This document shows, piece by piece, positions 22,453-30,655 of a stretch of DNA of 64,000 bases. Source of the DNA: a virus. The position numbers and the translations under genes were made by a program. The notes below the pieces were generated by a model, which worked only from the letters and a program-made list of their open reading frames with translations, was not told the DNA's origin and did no database searches. The stretch lies in the IMG/VR virus record IMGVR_UViG_3300044979_000004, positions 25,200-89,199 of that record; one strand, written 5' to 3'. How positions within the stretch are numbered: position 1 is the stretch's first letter; the number at the start of each line of letters is the position of its first letter.

Positions 22453-25344
22453 ATGGATAACACATCACAGCCACAAGATCAGAGCACAAGTAGTAGCTCC
22501 TACGCAGGCCACATTTCTCTTCCGGATGACGGTCAGGTTTTAAGCACCGATCAGCCTGCTTCCGGGTCCGAGACTCTTACGCCTCCTACTCCTCCCACAC
22601 AGGGACAACCTGCTGGCGCTCCTACACAAGGACAACCTGCGCCCGGACAGCAGCCTCAACAAAGCGCTACAGGTGCCCAAGGACAGCCTGCGGGAAAAGG
22701 GCCTGATCTAAGTAAGCCCCAAGGCCAACAGACTCCTGGCGGTGCTCCACAGGCTCCTCCTGTTCCCCCTGCGGTGCAGAAGGCGTCTATATTCCACCAA
22801 GTCGCGGAAGCTCTTGCTGGCGGTCCCCGTTACAAATACGATGTTGATGCCAACGGTAACATGCAGAAGACCCCCGTTCCGGTCAGCAACGCGCATATTG
22901 GCATGGCAATCGCTCTTGAAGCTCTTCAGGGAACCTTGACTGGACTCAGCACACACGGCCCCCAAGCAGCCGCTCGCGGCGGACTAGAGGCTTTAGAACA
23001 GGGAAAGCAGCAAGTCCAACAGCGTGATCAGCAACAGCAGAAGATGGCAAGTGATGATTATGCTCGTAAAACTCAAATTGCTGAGACTAACATGCGTATG
23101 TACTCCATGGCACGTCAAGTCGGAAAAATGAATGAAGAGTCCACCGATGCTTATATCGGCCAGTATCACGACCTAGCAACAAAACTTCAGAGTGAGTTTC
23201 CTGGTCAAGTTAAAGGGCCTATCAAGTATAGCGATTTCGGAAAGTACAATGTGACCCAAGACAATGCTATTCCGTTCTCCAAGGTTCCTAGATTGGATGC
23301 AAATGGACAACAGGCATTGGATGCGCGTGGCGTTCCTCAATGGGATATTAACTATCTCATTGTTGATCCCAAGCTAAAGGCTAGTGGTCTGTTCGACAAA
23401 GATACGATTTCGACATTGAAGGAAATGGGCAAGCTTCCTGGCGACAGTGGAGACATGCTAACCAACACCCCTATGTCCCTGATGATGGCTCTTGGCTTAA
23501 AGTCTCAGGCCGCGCAATGGCAAGTTTCTAAGCAGACGTTCGGACACTTCTTTAATGATGTTGATGGAGCGGCAGCGAAGCCAGAAGCACCATCGACTTA
23601 CAAGCCAACTACATCACCAACGTTGCCAGCTAATATTCAGCCTCTTGCGGACACAGCAGCCAGCAAGTATGGCGTTCCTCCTGAATATATCAGAGGCTTG
23701 ATTTCTCAAGAGAGCGCAGGAAACCCCAACGCTGTAAGTCCTACTGGAGCTAAAGGTCTAATGCAGTTGACCAGTGGAACTGCAAAGGCCATGGGAGTAC
23801 AAGACCCTATGAATCCACAGCAAAATGTGGACGGAGGGACAAAGTATTTCTCACAACTCCTACATCAATACAACGATCCTAAACTGGCGTTCGCAGCTTA
23901 TTACTCTGGACCCGGCGCTATCGACAAGAACGGGAAGATTGTGGACACAGATCAACACACAGCAGCAGACACGCAAAAGTATGTTGATGGCGTTACGGCG
24001 AAGGTTGGATTACAATCTCAGCCCACAGCGGTTCCTCAAGCTAACCCAGATGCTAAACCGGGAACAGTAGAAGGACAAACAAATCCGTCTACACGTTTGA
24101 GTCAAGCTCAATGGTCCGCTAAGTTTCCTCAGAGTCCCTCCGATTTTGCCGCTTTCAATGGCGTACTTTCTCAGACGGAAGATAACTACGGACAAGCAAT
24201 TGCCCACATGAACGCAACTGGACAACAGAGTGCAGCCGCAAACGTAAGCGCATTCCTGGGTGGTCCTGATGCGATTGCACTTCATGATCGCAATAGAGCA
24301 GAGCAAATTCAACAGCACACGCTGGATGCACAAGCTGCCAAGACTGAAAAGTTGGCGGCAGACAAATCGGCCCTTGACATCCAAGCGCAGCAGAAGAAGC
24401 AAGCTGTTCTCGGAACTTTGGAATCGGCTCAGATTCCTGCCGACGCTTTGAAACAAGACCCGAAGGCTGTCATTCAGAATCTAAACGCACAGGGAGTCAC
24501 CTTGCCTCCCGAAGCGATTAGAGATGCTATGGCTATTGCTAAATACGAAGCTCCAATTAACATTGCTTCAAATAAGCTATGGTTCAAGGACGCATCGTTG
24601 AATCAGCAAGATTTGCTTGATGTGGTCAGGCAGTTCAACCCAACGTACGATGTCGGTAATTATGCCCCATTGCACGCATTTACTGCTCCTAATAGTCCGG
24701 CGTCCAAGACGTTCTCGGCTGCTGCCGGTATCGCCAATCACTTGAACCAGCTAGAACAAGCTGCTCAAGAGATTTCTAACAAGGGCAATGGCGCGGGACA
24801 ATATCCGGCCTTGAACGCTTTGAAGAATTACTACAACTATCAGAGTGGCCAAGCTGATTACGCAACTCTGCAAGCATTGACCAATGCAGTCAACGGTGAA
24901 ATTCCAAAGGTTCTGTCGGGTGGTTTTGCTCCTGATAAAGCTCAAGTCGATGCCGTCATGAAGAACATGACAGCAGATAATTCTCTACAACAGATTACAA
25001 AGCTAGTGGATATGTATACAGGTGTCATGCACGGCAAAGTTCAACCGTTTGATGAACAATATAATCAAATATCTGGATCAGCCGATAAGCATTTGCAGAA
25101 CATTCCTAAATCTTTGGATGCTTTATTTCAGAAACACGGCTACGACACGCCATGGGCACAGCAGAATCAGCAACTAAATAACGGACAACAGACGAGACAG
25201 CAACAGCCACAACCACAACAGGCTAATACTGTACCCGCTGGAGCTTTTGCGGTTCGCAATACTCAAGGTCAAATTGCTGGCTACAAAGATGCTCAAGGTA
25301 AGATCACACTATTTAATCAGACTCAGCAGCAACCAACACAATAA
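22453..25344 (+). CDS. Internal virion protein with lytic transglycosylase domain (963 aa)
   Basis: Residues about 395-520 form an SLT-type transglycosylase domain: ASKYGVPPEYIRGLISQES, with catalytic Glu near residue 420, then GAKGLMQLTSGTAKAMG and FAAYYSGPGAI. The N-terminus is Pro/Gln-rich and low complexity; the rest is long helical sequence. Such proteins are ejected with the genome and locally open the cell wall. It lies in the three-gene ejection block. Confidence 0.85.
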   Translation: MDNTSQPQDQSTSSSSYAGHISLPDDGQVLSTDQPASGSETLTPPTPPTQGQPAGAPTQGQPAPGQQPQQSATGAQGQPAGKGPDLSKPQGQQTPGGAPQAPPVPPAVQKASIFHQVAEALAGGPRYKYDVDANGNMQKTPVPVSNAHIGMAIALEALQGTLTGLSTHGPQAAARGGLEALEQGKQQVQQRDQQQQKMASDDYARKTQIAETNMRMYSMARQVGKMNEESTDAYIGQYHDLATKLQSEFPGQVKGPIKYSDFGKYNVTQDNAIPFSKVPRLDANGQQALDARGVPQWDINYLIVDPKLKASGLFDKDTISTLKEMGKLPGDSGDMLTNTPMSLMMALGLKSQAAQWQVSKQTFGHFFNDVDGAAAKPEAPSTYKPTTSPTLPANIQPLADTAASKYGVPPEYIRGLISQESAGNPNAVSPTGAKGLMQLTSGTAKAMGVQDPMNPQQNVDGGTKYFSQLLHQYNDPKLAFAAYYSGPGAIDKNGKIVDTDQHTAADTQKYVDGVTAKVGLQSQPTAVPQANPDAKPGTVEGQTNPSTRLSQAQWSAKFPQSPSDFAAFNGVLSQTEDNYGQAIAHMNATGQQSAAANVSAFLGGPDAIALHDRNRAEQIQQHTLDAQAAKTEKLAADKSALDIQAQQKKQAVLGTLESAQIPADALKQDPKAVIQNLNAQGVTLPPEAIRDAMAIAKYEAPINIASNKLWFKDASLNQQDLLDVVRQFNPTYDVGNYAPLHAFTAPNSPASKTFSAAAGIANHLNQLEQAAQEISNKGNGAGQYPALNALKNYYNYQSGQADYATLQALTNAVNGEIPKVLSGGFAPDKAQVDAVMKNMTADNSLQQITKLVDMYTGVMHGKVQPFDEQYNQISGSADKHLQNIPKSLDALFQKHGYDTPWAQQNQQLNNGQQTRQQQPQPQQANTVPAGAFAVRNTQGQIAGYKDAQGKITLFNQTQQQPTQ

Positions 25345-25353
25345 GGTGGACTA

Positions 25354-28020
25354 ATGGATCAGCAACAAGTACAAACCGGAACACCACAGGCAGGAGGTTC
25401 AACGCAGCTTCCTGCCGGATTTACTGTAGACTCGACACCATATCAGCCTCAACCTTCAGCCGGACAACCGGCTTCAGGACTACCGGCTGGATATACAGTA
25501 GATTCTACCCCGCAACCGGCTCCTCATCAGACAGCCATACAGAAAGTTACATCGGGACTGGAAGGTGACAAAGGATCGGATTGGGAAAGTCCTGTCCTGG
25601 GGCAAGGTATTTCTGGTGCCATTAAATCGGGTGCGGGAGGTTTGGGTAATATTCTTGACATGCTTAATCACCCAAGCCGTACAGCTATTTCGGTTGGTAA
25701 CGAAAAGCCTGAAGATGAAGTCATGGTAAGAAACGCAGCCAACTCTTACCGAAAGGCGCACCCCGACGCAACCCATGAGCAGGTACAGGCATTTATTCAG
25801 CAGTACGTTCAAGCTCCTGTATCGAGTCACATCCAAGATGCGGCTAACTGGCTACGTTCTGGTGGAGAGCCTACAGGCTTTTGGCAGAAGGTTGGCGCTG
25901 TTGGAGAACAGGCCCTAGAGTGGATCGGAACAGACGGAATATCTAAGATGGCATCGGCTCCTGCTAAAGCAGCCGAAGTCGGAAAAGCGGTTGAAGCTGT
26001 TGACACGGTTGGGCACGCTAAGCAGACATCAATGATCGCTCAAGTGTTGAAGTCAAATCCAAAGCTAGCCGGTTTGGTGGCGATGGGATTGAAAGCTGGA
26101 AAAGATGCTCTGACAATGGGAACTGGGAATGCTGTACAAACCCTGGTCCACACTGAAGACCCAAATCAGGCAGCTAGCGCTGGAATTACTGGCGGATTGA
26201 CTGCCGGAGTGTTGAGTGGAGTTGGAAGTGGAATTTCAGCACTTGCATCCAAAGGCGGCTCAGCGGCCAGTGATATTGCGGAACTAGGGCAAACTGCCGC
26301 TAACGCTCCTACCGGAGCGGAAGTCAACAATCAATTGGCGGACAGCGTAAATCAAACTGTTGCACCTGAGTTACAATCAGCACAATATGCCTTGACTGAG
26401 GCTGAAGGCGGTCTAGCCAATGCTGCTCAGTCCCCTCGTGATCTTGGAGTAGGCGCACCTGAAAGTGCGGCCATTACTGCTCAAGCTCAGAAGGCCGCAA
26501 AGGATGCTTACGAACAGCTTGGTACTAATTACGAGAAAGCTTCTAATGCAATTAAGACCAAATTAGCAGGGGTAAACAGAGACTTCAACGGCAGCGCATT
26601 ACAGAAGGCAGCGCAAGACATCATGGGTACAGCAGAGGCAACAAAAGACCCAATTGGTGAGACTCTAAGCATTGCCAACCCTGCCAGCGCCAAAGTAACG
26701 TCTCAGCTACAGAAGCTTGCTGATCCAGCAAGTGAGTTGGCAGTTGATGAAGACGGTAACTCACAGCAACTCACAGCCGATAAGTTGCTAGGTTACGCAA
26801 AGCAAATCAAAGAGAACCTGCGCGGAACTGGTTGGGCCACAGACGAGCAAAGGGCAGATAGAGATGTTTATCACAAACTTCTAGATGGCGTTCATGCTGA
26901 TCTGGAAGACCTTGCTAACAAGCACGTACAGGCGAACCCCACTGAGAACGCCCAAGCAGAACAAGGGGTACTTGGTGCTGTTCAGAAAATGAACTCTGAC
27001 TACAAAGCGGGTATCGCACGGTTCAAGAACACCGATGTTCAAGCCTTGTTGAAAGGCGGGGACAATGATGTAGCTGGAAGATTGATGCGAGGCGGTACAA
27101 GTGTAAGTGACATTAACACTGTACGAGATGCAATCGGAAAGCAGGCGTTTGGAAAGCTAGCAGATAGCTCACTACAACGAATGGCAGCGGACGCAGTTGA
27201 CGCAACTACGGGAGACTTCAGTTTCAAGAAATTCTTGAGTAATTGGAATCGTATTCCTCCCGCAACACGCTCTGCTATGTTCCAAGATTCCACAAAAAGC
27301 GGAGCCTTAGAGCAAGCACTTTATCAGACACAGGCTATTAACAAATCTGGTGTGATTCCTGAAATGACACAGAAGTTGAAAGATGTGAACACTACTGTAT
27401 CACAGTTGCTAGGTAATGGGGATGTTAGTACATTATTGAAAGACCCAGAACGTGTAACTAATCTTTCTCAGACTCTTGGGCCAGATGGAATGCAAAGCCT
27501 CGGAACCTCTATTCTTCAGAACCAACTTCGTGAAGCAAGCACCGATGTAGCCGGAAAGGTAAAAACTCCTGATACAGGTAAGGTTCTAGACTTCATCAAG
27601 TCGTTGAAGGATTCTCCGGAAGTTGTGGATGCATTATTTAAGCCAACACCGCAGGCTGAGCAAGCGTACACTAAACTGATTGGACAGCTACAAAACGTAC
27701 AATCAGTCAAGAACGCTATCAAGGCCGGAATCATTGCTCCTACCATTGCTGGAGCCATCGGGTCTGGTCCTATTGGGCACATCATCGGCGGAATTCTTAC
27801 AGCCGGGGAATTGGGCACAGCAACAGGCAGGGCAGTTCTTGAACATATCGCCAATAGTCCGAACAATTGGGCGACTCTCAGAGCCATCGACAACACTGTG
27901 AAAAGTCCCCTTGCCAAAACAGCCGGACGTGTGTTACAATACGGAGGTATGAAGGCGGCAAGTGGAAGCAGCCAGCAAGACGTACTTAACAGCACATCGG
28001 ATGTTTTGGGAGGAAGATGA
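25354..28020 (+). CDS. Large internal virion / ejection protein (888 aa)
   Basis: The N-terminus repeats LPAGFTVDSTP and LPAGYTVDSTP. The body is Ala-rich and helical with hydrophobic Gly-rich stretches (LVAMGLKAGKDALTMG, AGITGGLTAGVLSGVGSGIS, IAPTIAGAIGSGPIG), typical of large ejection proteins that form the trans-envelope channel. It overlaps the next gene by 4 bases. No enzymatic motif was found. Confidence 0.65.
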   Translation: MDQQQVQTGTPQAGGSTQLPAGFTVDSTPYQPQPSAGQPASGLPAGYTVDSTPQPAPHQTAIQKVTSGLEGDKGSDWESPVLGQGISGAIKSGAGGLGNILDMLNHPSRTAISVGNEKPEDEVMVRNAANSYRKAHPDATHEQVQAFIQQYVQAPVSSHIQDAANWLRSGGEPTGFWQKVGAVGEQALEWIGTDGISKMASAPAKAAEVGKAVEAVDTVGHAKQTSMIAQVLKSNPKLAGLVAMGLKAGKDALTMGTGNAVQTLVHTEDPNQAASAGITGGLTAGVLSGVGSGISALASKGGSAASDIAELGQTAANAPTGAEVNNQLADSVNQTVAPELQSAQYALTEAEGGLANAAQSPRDLGVGAPESAAITAQAQKAAKDAYEQLGTNYEKASNAIKTKLAGVNRDFNGSALQKAAQDIMGTAEATKDPIGETLSIANPASAKVTSQLQKLADPASELAVDEDGNSQQLTADKLLGYAKQIKENLRGTGWATDEQRADRDVYHKLLDGVHADLEDLANKHVQANPTENAQAEQGVLGAVQKMNSDYKAGIARFKNTDVQALLKGGDNDVAGRLMRGGTSVSDINTVRDAIGKQAFGKLADSSLQRMAADAVDATTGDFSFKKFLSNWNRIPPATRSAMFQDSTKSGALEQALYQTQAINKSGVIPEMTQKLKDVNTTVSQLLGNGDVSTLLKDPERVTNLSQTLGPDGMQSLGTSILQNQLREASTDVAGKVKTPDTGKVLDFIKSLKDSPEVVDALFKPTPQAEQAYTKLIGQLQNVQSVKNAIKAGIIAPTIAGAIGSGPIGHIIGGILTAGELGTATGRAVLEHIANSPNNWATLRAIDNTVKSPLAKTAGRVLQYGGMKAASGSSQQDVLNSTSDVLGGR

Positions 28021-28355
28021 GCGTCTTTAAAACCGTAGTAATCACACTGTCGGTATCTACTCTGTTGGTGTGGAACCTTGCGCTAACGCTAGGATTCTCT
28101 GGTGTGGCCGGACGATTGGAAGTTGTATCACAGCAGAACACACAATTGATCGCGCACTCACAAGAGCAGGATAGCACTATTGCAACCCTGATCGATGTGC
28201 AAGTCGAAGATCATAAGCAGCTACATAGTGACACTGCCACCGAAGATGCAATCATCAAGAAGTTGAACGAAGTGATCGTTGCTATTAACGAAGACAGAAC
28301 GCCATCTACGCCGTCTCCTTCTAAAGAAGACAATAGTATTGCAAGGGGGCGCTAG
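28017..28355 (+). CDS. Membrane-anchored coiled-coil protein (112 aa), spanin-like
   Basis: ATGA overlap with the upstream stop. Residues 4-28 (FKTVVITLSVSTLLVWNLAL) form an N-terminal membrane anchor, followed by a polar helical segment (QNTQLIAHSQEQDSTIATL) and a Pro/Ser tail. This is the layout of inner-membrane spanins and of some ejection accessories. A cell-wall hydrolase-like gene follows directly. No partner outer-membrane lipoprotein is adjacent, so the spanin call is weak. Confidence 0.5.
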   Translation: MSVFKTVVITLSVSTLLVWNLALTLGFSGVAGRLEVVSQQNTQLIAHSQEQDSTIATLIDVQVEDHKQLHSDTATEDAIIKKLNEVIVAINEDRTPSTPSPSKEDNSIARGR

Positions 28356-28762
28356 TGCTTAGGCAAGACGAAGTACAGAAGAGTCAGCTAGTATTGGCAG
28401 GCTGGCAGCACGGACATAGGTACGGCGGGTATCTAGCCGCCTCTATGGTAATGTCGTGTATTGCTAATAGACAAAGACTTGGGTGGGGATCGTGGATGGA
28501 AGTAATCGACGCAATCCCCTCTCGATCTGCTACAATCGAACAGCCCAAAGGCACTCCCTCTATATGGGAACCTCACTTCGTCAAGTTGCTACATGAAGTA
28601 GAAGCTATATTTGATGGAAGTAAGGACTATGCTAAAGGCGCACTATACTGGTTTGATTCAGCAGAACCAGTTACTAATCCATGGTTTCAGGAAAAGATAT
28701 TAGGAGATGGTATCTCTCATCCTGTTGTAGGAAATATGAATTCTTTGATGTTCTTGAGGTAA
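28355..28762 (+). CDS. SleB-like cell wall hydrolase (135 aa)
   Basis: GTG start at 28355 overlaps the previous stop by one base. The pattern ASMVMSCIANRQRLGWGSWMEVID followed by KGALYWFDSAEP resembles the SleB/CwlJ hydrolase fold (AxVV-NR-x-W-xVI, then GALYF). It lacks a signal peptide. With the flanking membrane proteins it may form a lysis or entry module. The similarity is from memory and partial. Confidence 0.5.
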   Translation: MLRQDEVQKSQLVLAGWQHGHRYGGYLAASMVMSCIANRQRLGWGSWMEVIDAIPSRSATIEQPKGTPSIWEPHFVKLLHEVEAIFDGSKDYAKGALYWFDSAEPVTNPWFQEKILGDGISHPVVGNMNSLMFLR

Positions 28763-29049
28763 TGATGATTGATCCTATCATATCACCTATAGTGTTGTAC
28801 GAAGCTATTAAATTCTGGCTACCTGTTAGTGCTTTCTTTTTCGGCATCTACAAAGGTTGGGACTGGGTAAAAAGCACGATTAACGAAATTAAAACCGATG
28901 TAAAGGAAATGAAGGCAAGCATCTTAGAGCAGCGACAAGACTTCAGATCATTCCTGCTCCCACTGTTTGCTGTCGCGCAAGGCCAAGCGGCTAAAGCTCA
29001 GCCTGTTAGAGCTAAGAGAACTAGAAAAACACCAATCAAGAAGAAGTAG
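28762..29049 (+). CDS. Small membrane protein with basic tail (95 aa)
   Basis: The start is ATG 28762, which overlaps the upstream TAA; a longer frame to 28681 lies inside the upstream gene. Residues about 8-28 (IVLYEAIKFWLPVSAFFFGIY) are hydrophobic, followed by a helical segment and a strongly basic tail RAKRTRKTPIKKK. One-TM holins and membrane chaperones share this layout. It ends just before the promoter of an HNH gene. Confidence 0.6.
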   Translation: MMIDPIISPIVLYEAIKFWLPVSAFFFGIYKGWDWVKSTINEIKTDVKEMKASILEQRQDFRSFLLPLFAVAQGQAAKAQPVRAKRTRKTPIKKK

Positions 29050-29052
29050 CCC

Positions 29053-29081
29053 TTGACAAATGGTTTGCCATTTGGTATAAT
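29053..29081 (+). promoter_or_regulatory. Consensus sigma-70 promoter of the 29090 HNH gene
   Basis: TTGACA (29053-29058) and TATAAT (29076-29081), spacer 17. ATG begins at 29090, 8 bases after the -10 box, so a leaderless or nearly leaderless mRNA is predicted. Same arrangement as at 12652 and 56340. Confidence 0.85.
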
Positions 29082-29089
29082 GGTTCCAT

Positions 29090-29791
29090 ATGGGACATAA
29101 GACAGGCCGTAAGGCTATAGACCTTGCTGGTCAATATTTTGAAAGATTGTGGGTGTTAAAGAGACACGGGACAAGAAATAACGGTAGACACGTTGTTTGG
29201 GAATGTTTGTGTCTATGTGGCAAGATTACCTACCAATATTCACAAAAGCTATTGCGTGGCAAGGTTAAAAGTTGCGGGTGCTTAAAAAAAGAAAAAGCAG
29301 CAGCAGGTATAAGCCCCAGGAAAAAAAGGCCATATGAACATCTATACAACAAGTTAGTGAAACGGGCTAAAGAGAGGGGTTACACGGTAAATTATTCCTA
29401 TTATTCGTACCTACAGCTAGTACACAGAAATAAATGGTGCCATTACTGCCACAAGAAACTACAGTTTAGTATAGTTAGTAGCAGTGGCGACAGACGCTTG
29501 AAGAACCAGGGCTACCAAGTTGACCGAAAGGATTCTAGTAGAGGCTATGAGGAGGGAAATTGCGTAGCGTGCTGCTTTAGGTGTAACTATGCAAAAGGTA
29601 ACACGTGTTCCCATGATGAGTGGCATGAAATGACTAGACCGTGGCGTGAAGGAATTTTGCCAATTGTGGAAGAGTCACTGGAACCGTCAGAGCCTCTAAA
29701 CGAAGCGACTGTCCGAGTCGGCAATTCGTTGATACATTCGTATGTGCCAGAAGATAAAGTCCGCAGAGACTATGAATACGAAGAAATCTAG
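29090..29791 (+). CDS. HNH endonuclease with N-terminal zinc domain (233 aa)
   Basis: The N-terminus LAGQYFERLWVLKRHG...WECLCLCGK...LLRGKVKSCGCL is the same zinc domain as in the nuclease at 45552. The catalytic part has CHYCHKKLQF, GYQVDRKDSSRGYEEGNCVACCFRCN, an HNH site with the first His replaced by VDR-type residues, and Cys pairs. It is transcribed from its own perfect promoter, and a short piece resembling its 3' end (DYEYEEI) recurs at 30087 as DYENEEM. Confidence 0.83.
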   Translation: MGHKTGRKAIDLAGQYFERLWVLKRHGTRNNGRHVVWECLCLCGKITYQYSQKLLRGKVKSCGCLKKEKAAAGISPRKKRPYEHLYNKLVKRAKERGYTVNYSYYSYLQLVHRNKWCHYCHKKLQFSIVSSSGDRRLKNQGYQVDRKDSSRGYEEGNCVACCFRCNYAKGNTCSHDEWHEMTRPWREGILPIVEESLEPSEPLNEATVRVGNSLIHSYVPEDKVRRDYEYEEI

Positions 29792-29805
29792 TGTAGGAGA
29801 AAATT

Positions 29806-30054
29806 ATGGATAAGGCAATACCATTCGCAGAGAGGCCCGCAATACAGTTCATGTGTCTGCCCAAAAAAGAAGGCATTGAGGGAAAAATTGTGTTAAACCC
29901 GGACCAGGCTGGATTCGGGACGGTCATTTTGGAATTTGTTAATGTATCCGGGTGTGTGACGCCACAGAATAGAACTGTTTCTGTATATCCCACTCCCTCT
30001 GAGCTTTTTGAATTAAAAAAGACTCTTGATTTGTACTTCTCGGAAAAGACGTAA
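29806..30054 (+). CDS. Hypothetical protein (82 aa)
   Basis: ATG follows TGTAGGAGAAAATT. Product MDKAIPFAERPAIQFMCLPK has alternating hydrophobic strands (KIVLNPDQAGFGTVILEFVNV) and a helical end (SELFELKKTLDLYF). No family is recognised. It is downstream of the HNH promoter and may share its transcript. Confidence 0.6.
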   Translation: MDKAIPFAERPAIQFMCLPKKEGIEGKIVLNPDQAGFGTVILEFVNVSGCVTPQNRTVSVYPTPSELFELKKTLDLYFSEKT

Positions 30055-30122
30055 ACGAGTCAGGGCGAGAGAGGAACATGCTGTATGATTACGAAAACGA
30101 AGAAATGTAGTATAGGAGGAAA

Positions 30123-30230
30123 ATGGTAACAGTTACTTTAACGGCGGCTGTAGTGAAATGGCTCATCGTGCTGTACGGAGTCAATGTAGTTTTGCTAGCA
30201 GCCAATTTGTACCTCAAGTTCAAGAAATAG
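30123..30230 (+). CDS. 35-residue single-TM peptide
   Basis: ATG 30123 has a perfect AGGAGG 5 bases upstream. The product MVTVTLTAAVVKWLIVLYGV continues hydrophobic to NLYLKFKK, a single membrane helix with a basic C-terminus. Upstream, 30078-30110 encodes a 10-codon ORF resembling the end of the HNH gene at 29791, suggesting an old local duplication. Confidence 0.6.
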   Translation: MVTVTLTAAVVKWLIVLYGVNVVLLAANLYLKFKK

Positions 30231-30233
30231 CGC

Positions 30234-30262
30234 TTGACAGGCTCCTGCAATTCTGATACAAT
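30234..30262 (+). promoter_or_regulatory. Sigma-70 promoter ahead of the 30351 gene
   Basis: TTGACA (30234-30239), 17-base spacer, TACAAT (30257-30262). The predicted start at about 30269 is exactly the first base of a 13-bp stem, so the 5' end of this mRNA would be base-paired. Confidence 0.78.
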
Positions 30263-30268
30263 GGTTTT

Positions 30269-30340
30269 GTAGATTGAACCGTGGTCATTTGTGCAGCTTT
30301 CCGGTTGAACACAAAAGTGAGGATAGGCGGTTCAATCTAC
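30269..30340 (+). promoter_or_regulatory. 5' leader stem-loop beginning at the predicted transcription start
   Basis: GTAGATTGAACCG (30269-30281) pairs perfectly with CGGTTCAATCTAC (30328-30340). Inside, TTTGTG-CAGC pairs with GTTG-AA-CACAAA. The ribosome site AAGGAG follows at 30344-30349. Paired 5' ends protect phage mRNAs from decay; a regulatory RNA is an alternative. Confidence 0.7.
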
Positions 30341-30350
30341 ACGAAGGAGA

Positions 30351-30563
30351 ATGATGCTATTTGAGGATGATATTGGATACATGACGTTTCATTTCGACTC
30401 GGAAGGAGACCCTGTGGACTTGGAAATGTGTGCCAATGTGCCTGAGATTCTAAATGACCATCAAATGATGGAAAAAATTTCATCGTATCTAATCAGGAGA
30501 CTAAATGGAAATTCAGTACAGTCGCAAAACCAAGCTGATCGAAACAGCTTACCGTCTAGGTGA
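30351..30563 (+). CDS. Hypothetical acidic protein (70 aa)
   Basis: ATG at 30351 or 30354 follows GAAGGAGA. The product is acidic (LFEDDIGYMTFHFDSEGDPV), without membrane segment. It is the first gene behind a strong promoter and a structured leader, so it should be well expressed. No family is recognised. Confidence 0.65.
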   Translation: MMLFEDDIGYMTFHFDSEGDPVDLEMCANVPEILNDHQMMEKISSYLIRRLNGNSVQSQNQADRNSLPSR

Positions 30564-30645
30564 GTTTTTTACGACCAAGATTCAACACCTTCTAGTCACT
30601 TCTCAGTTACATGATTGGGACAAGGTAACAACTTCACAGAAGTAA
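30505..30645 (+). CDS. Small hypothetical protein (46 aa), overlapping
   Basis: ATG 30505 with AGGAGACTAA overlaps the end of the previous gene in another frame. The product MEIQYSRKTKLIETAYRLGE continues FFTTKIQHLL and fills the space to the phosphoesterase gene. Good ribosome site and tight spacing support it. Confidence 0.5.
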   Translation: MEIQYSRKTKLIETAYRLGEFFTTKIQHLLVTSQLHDWDKVTTSQK

Positions 30646-30655
30646 ATGGAGGCAG

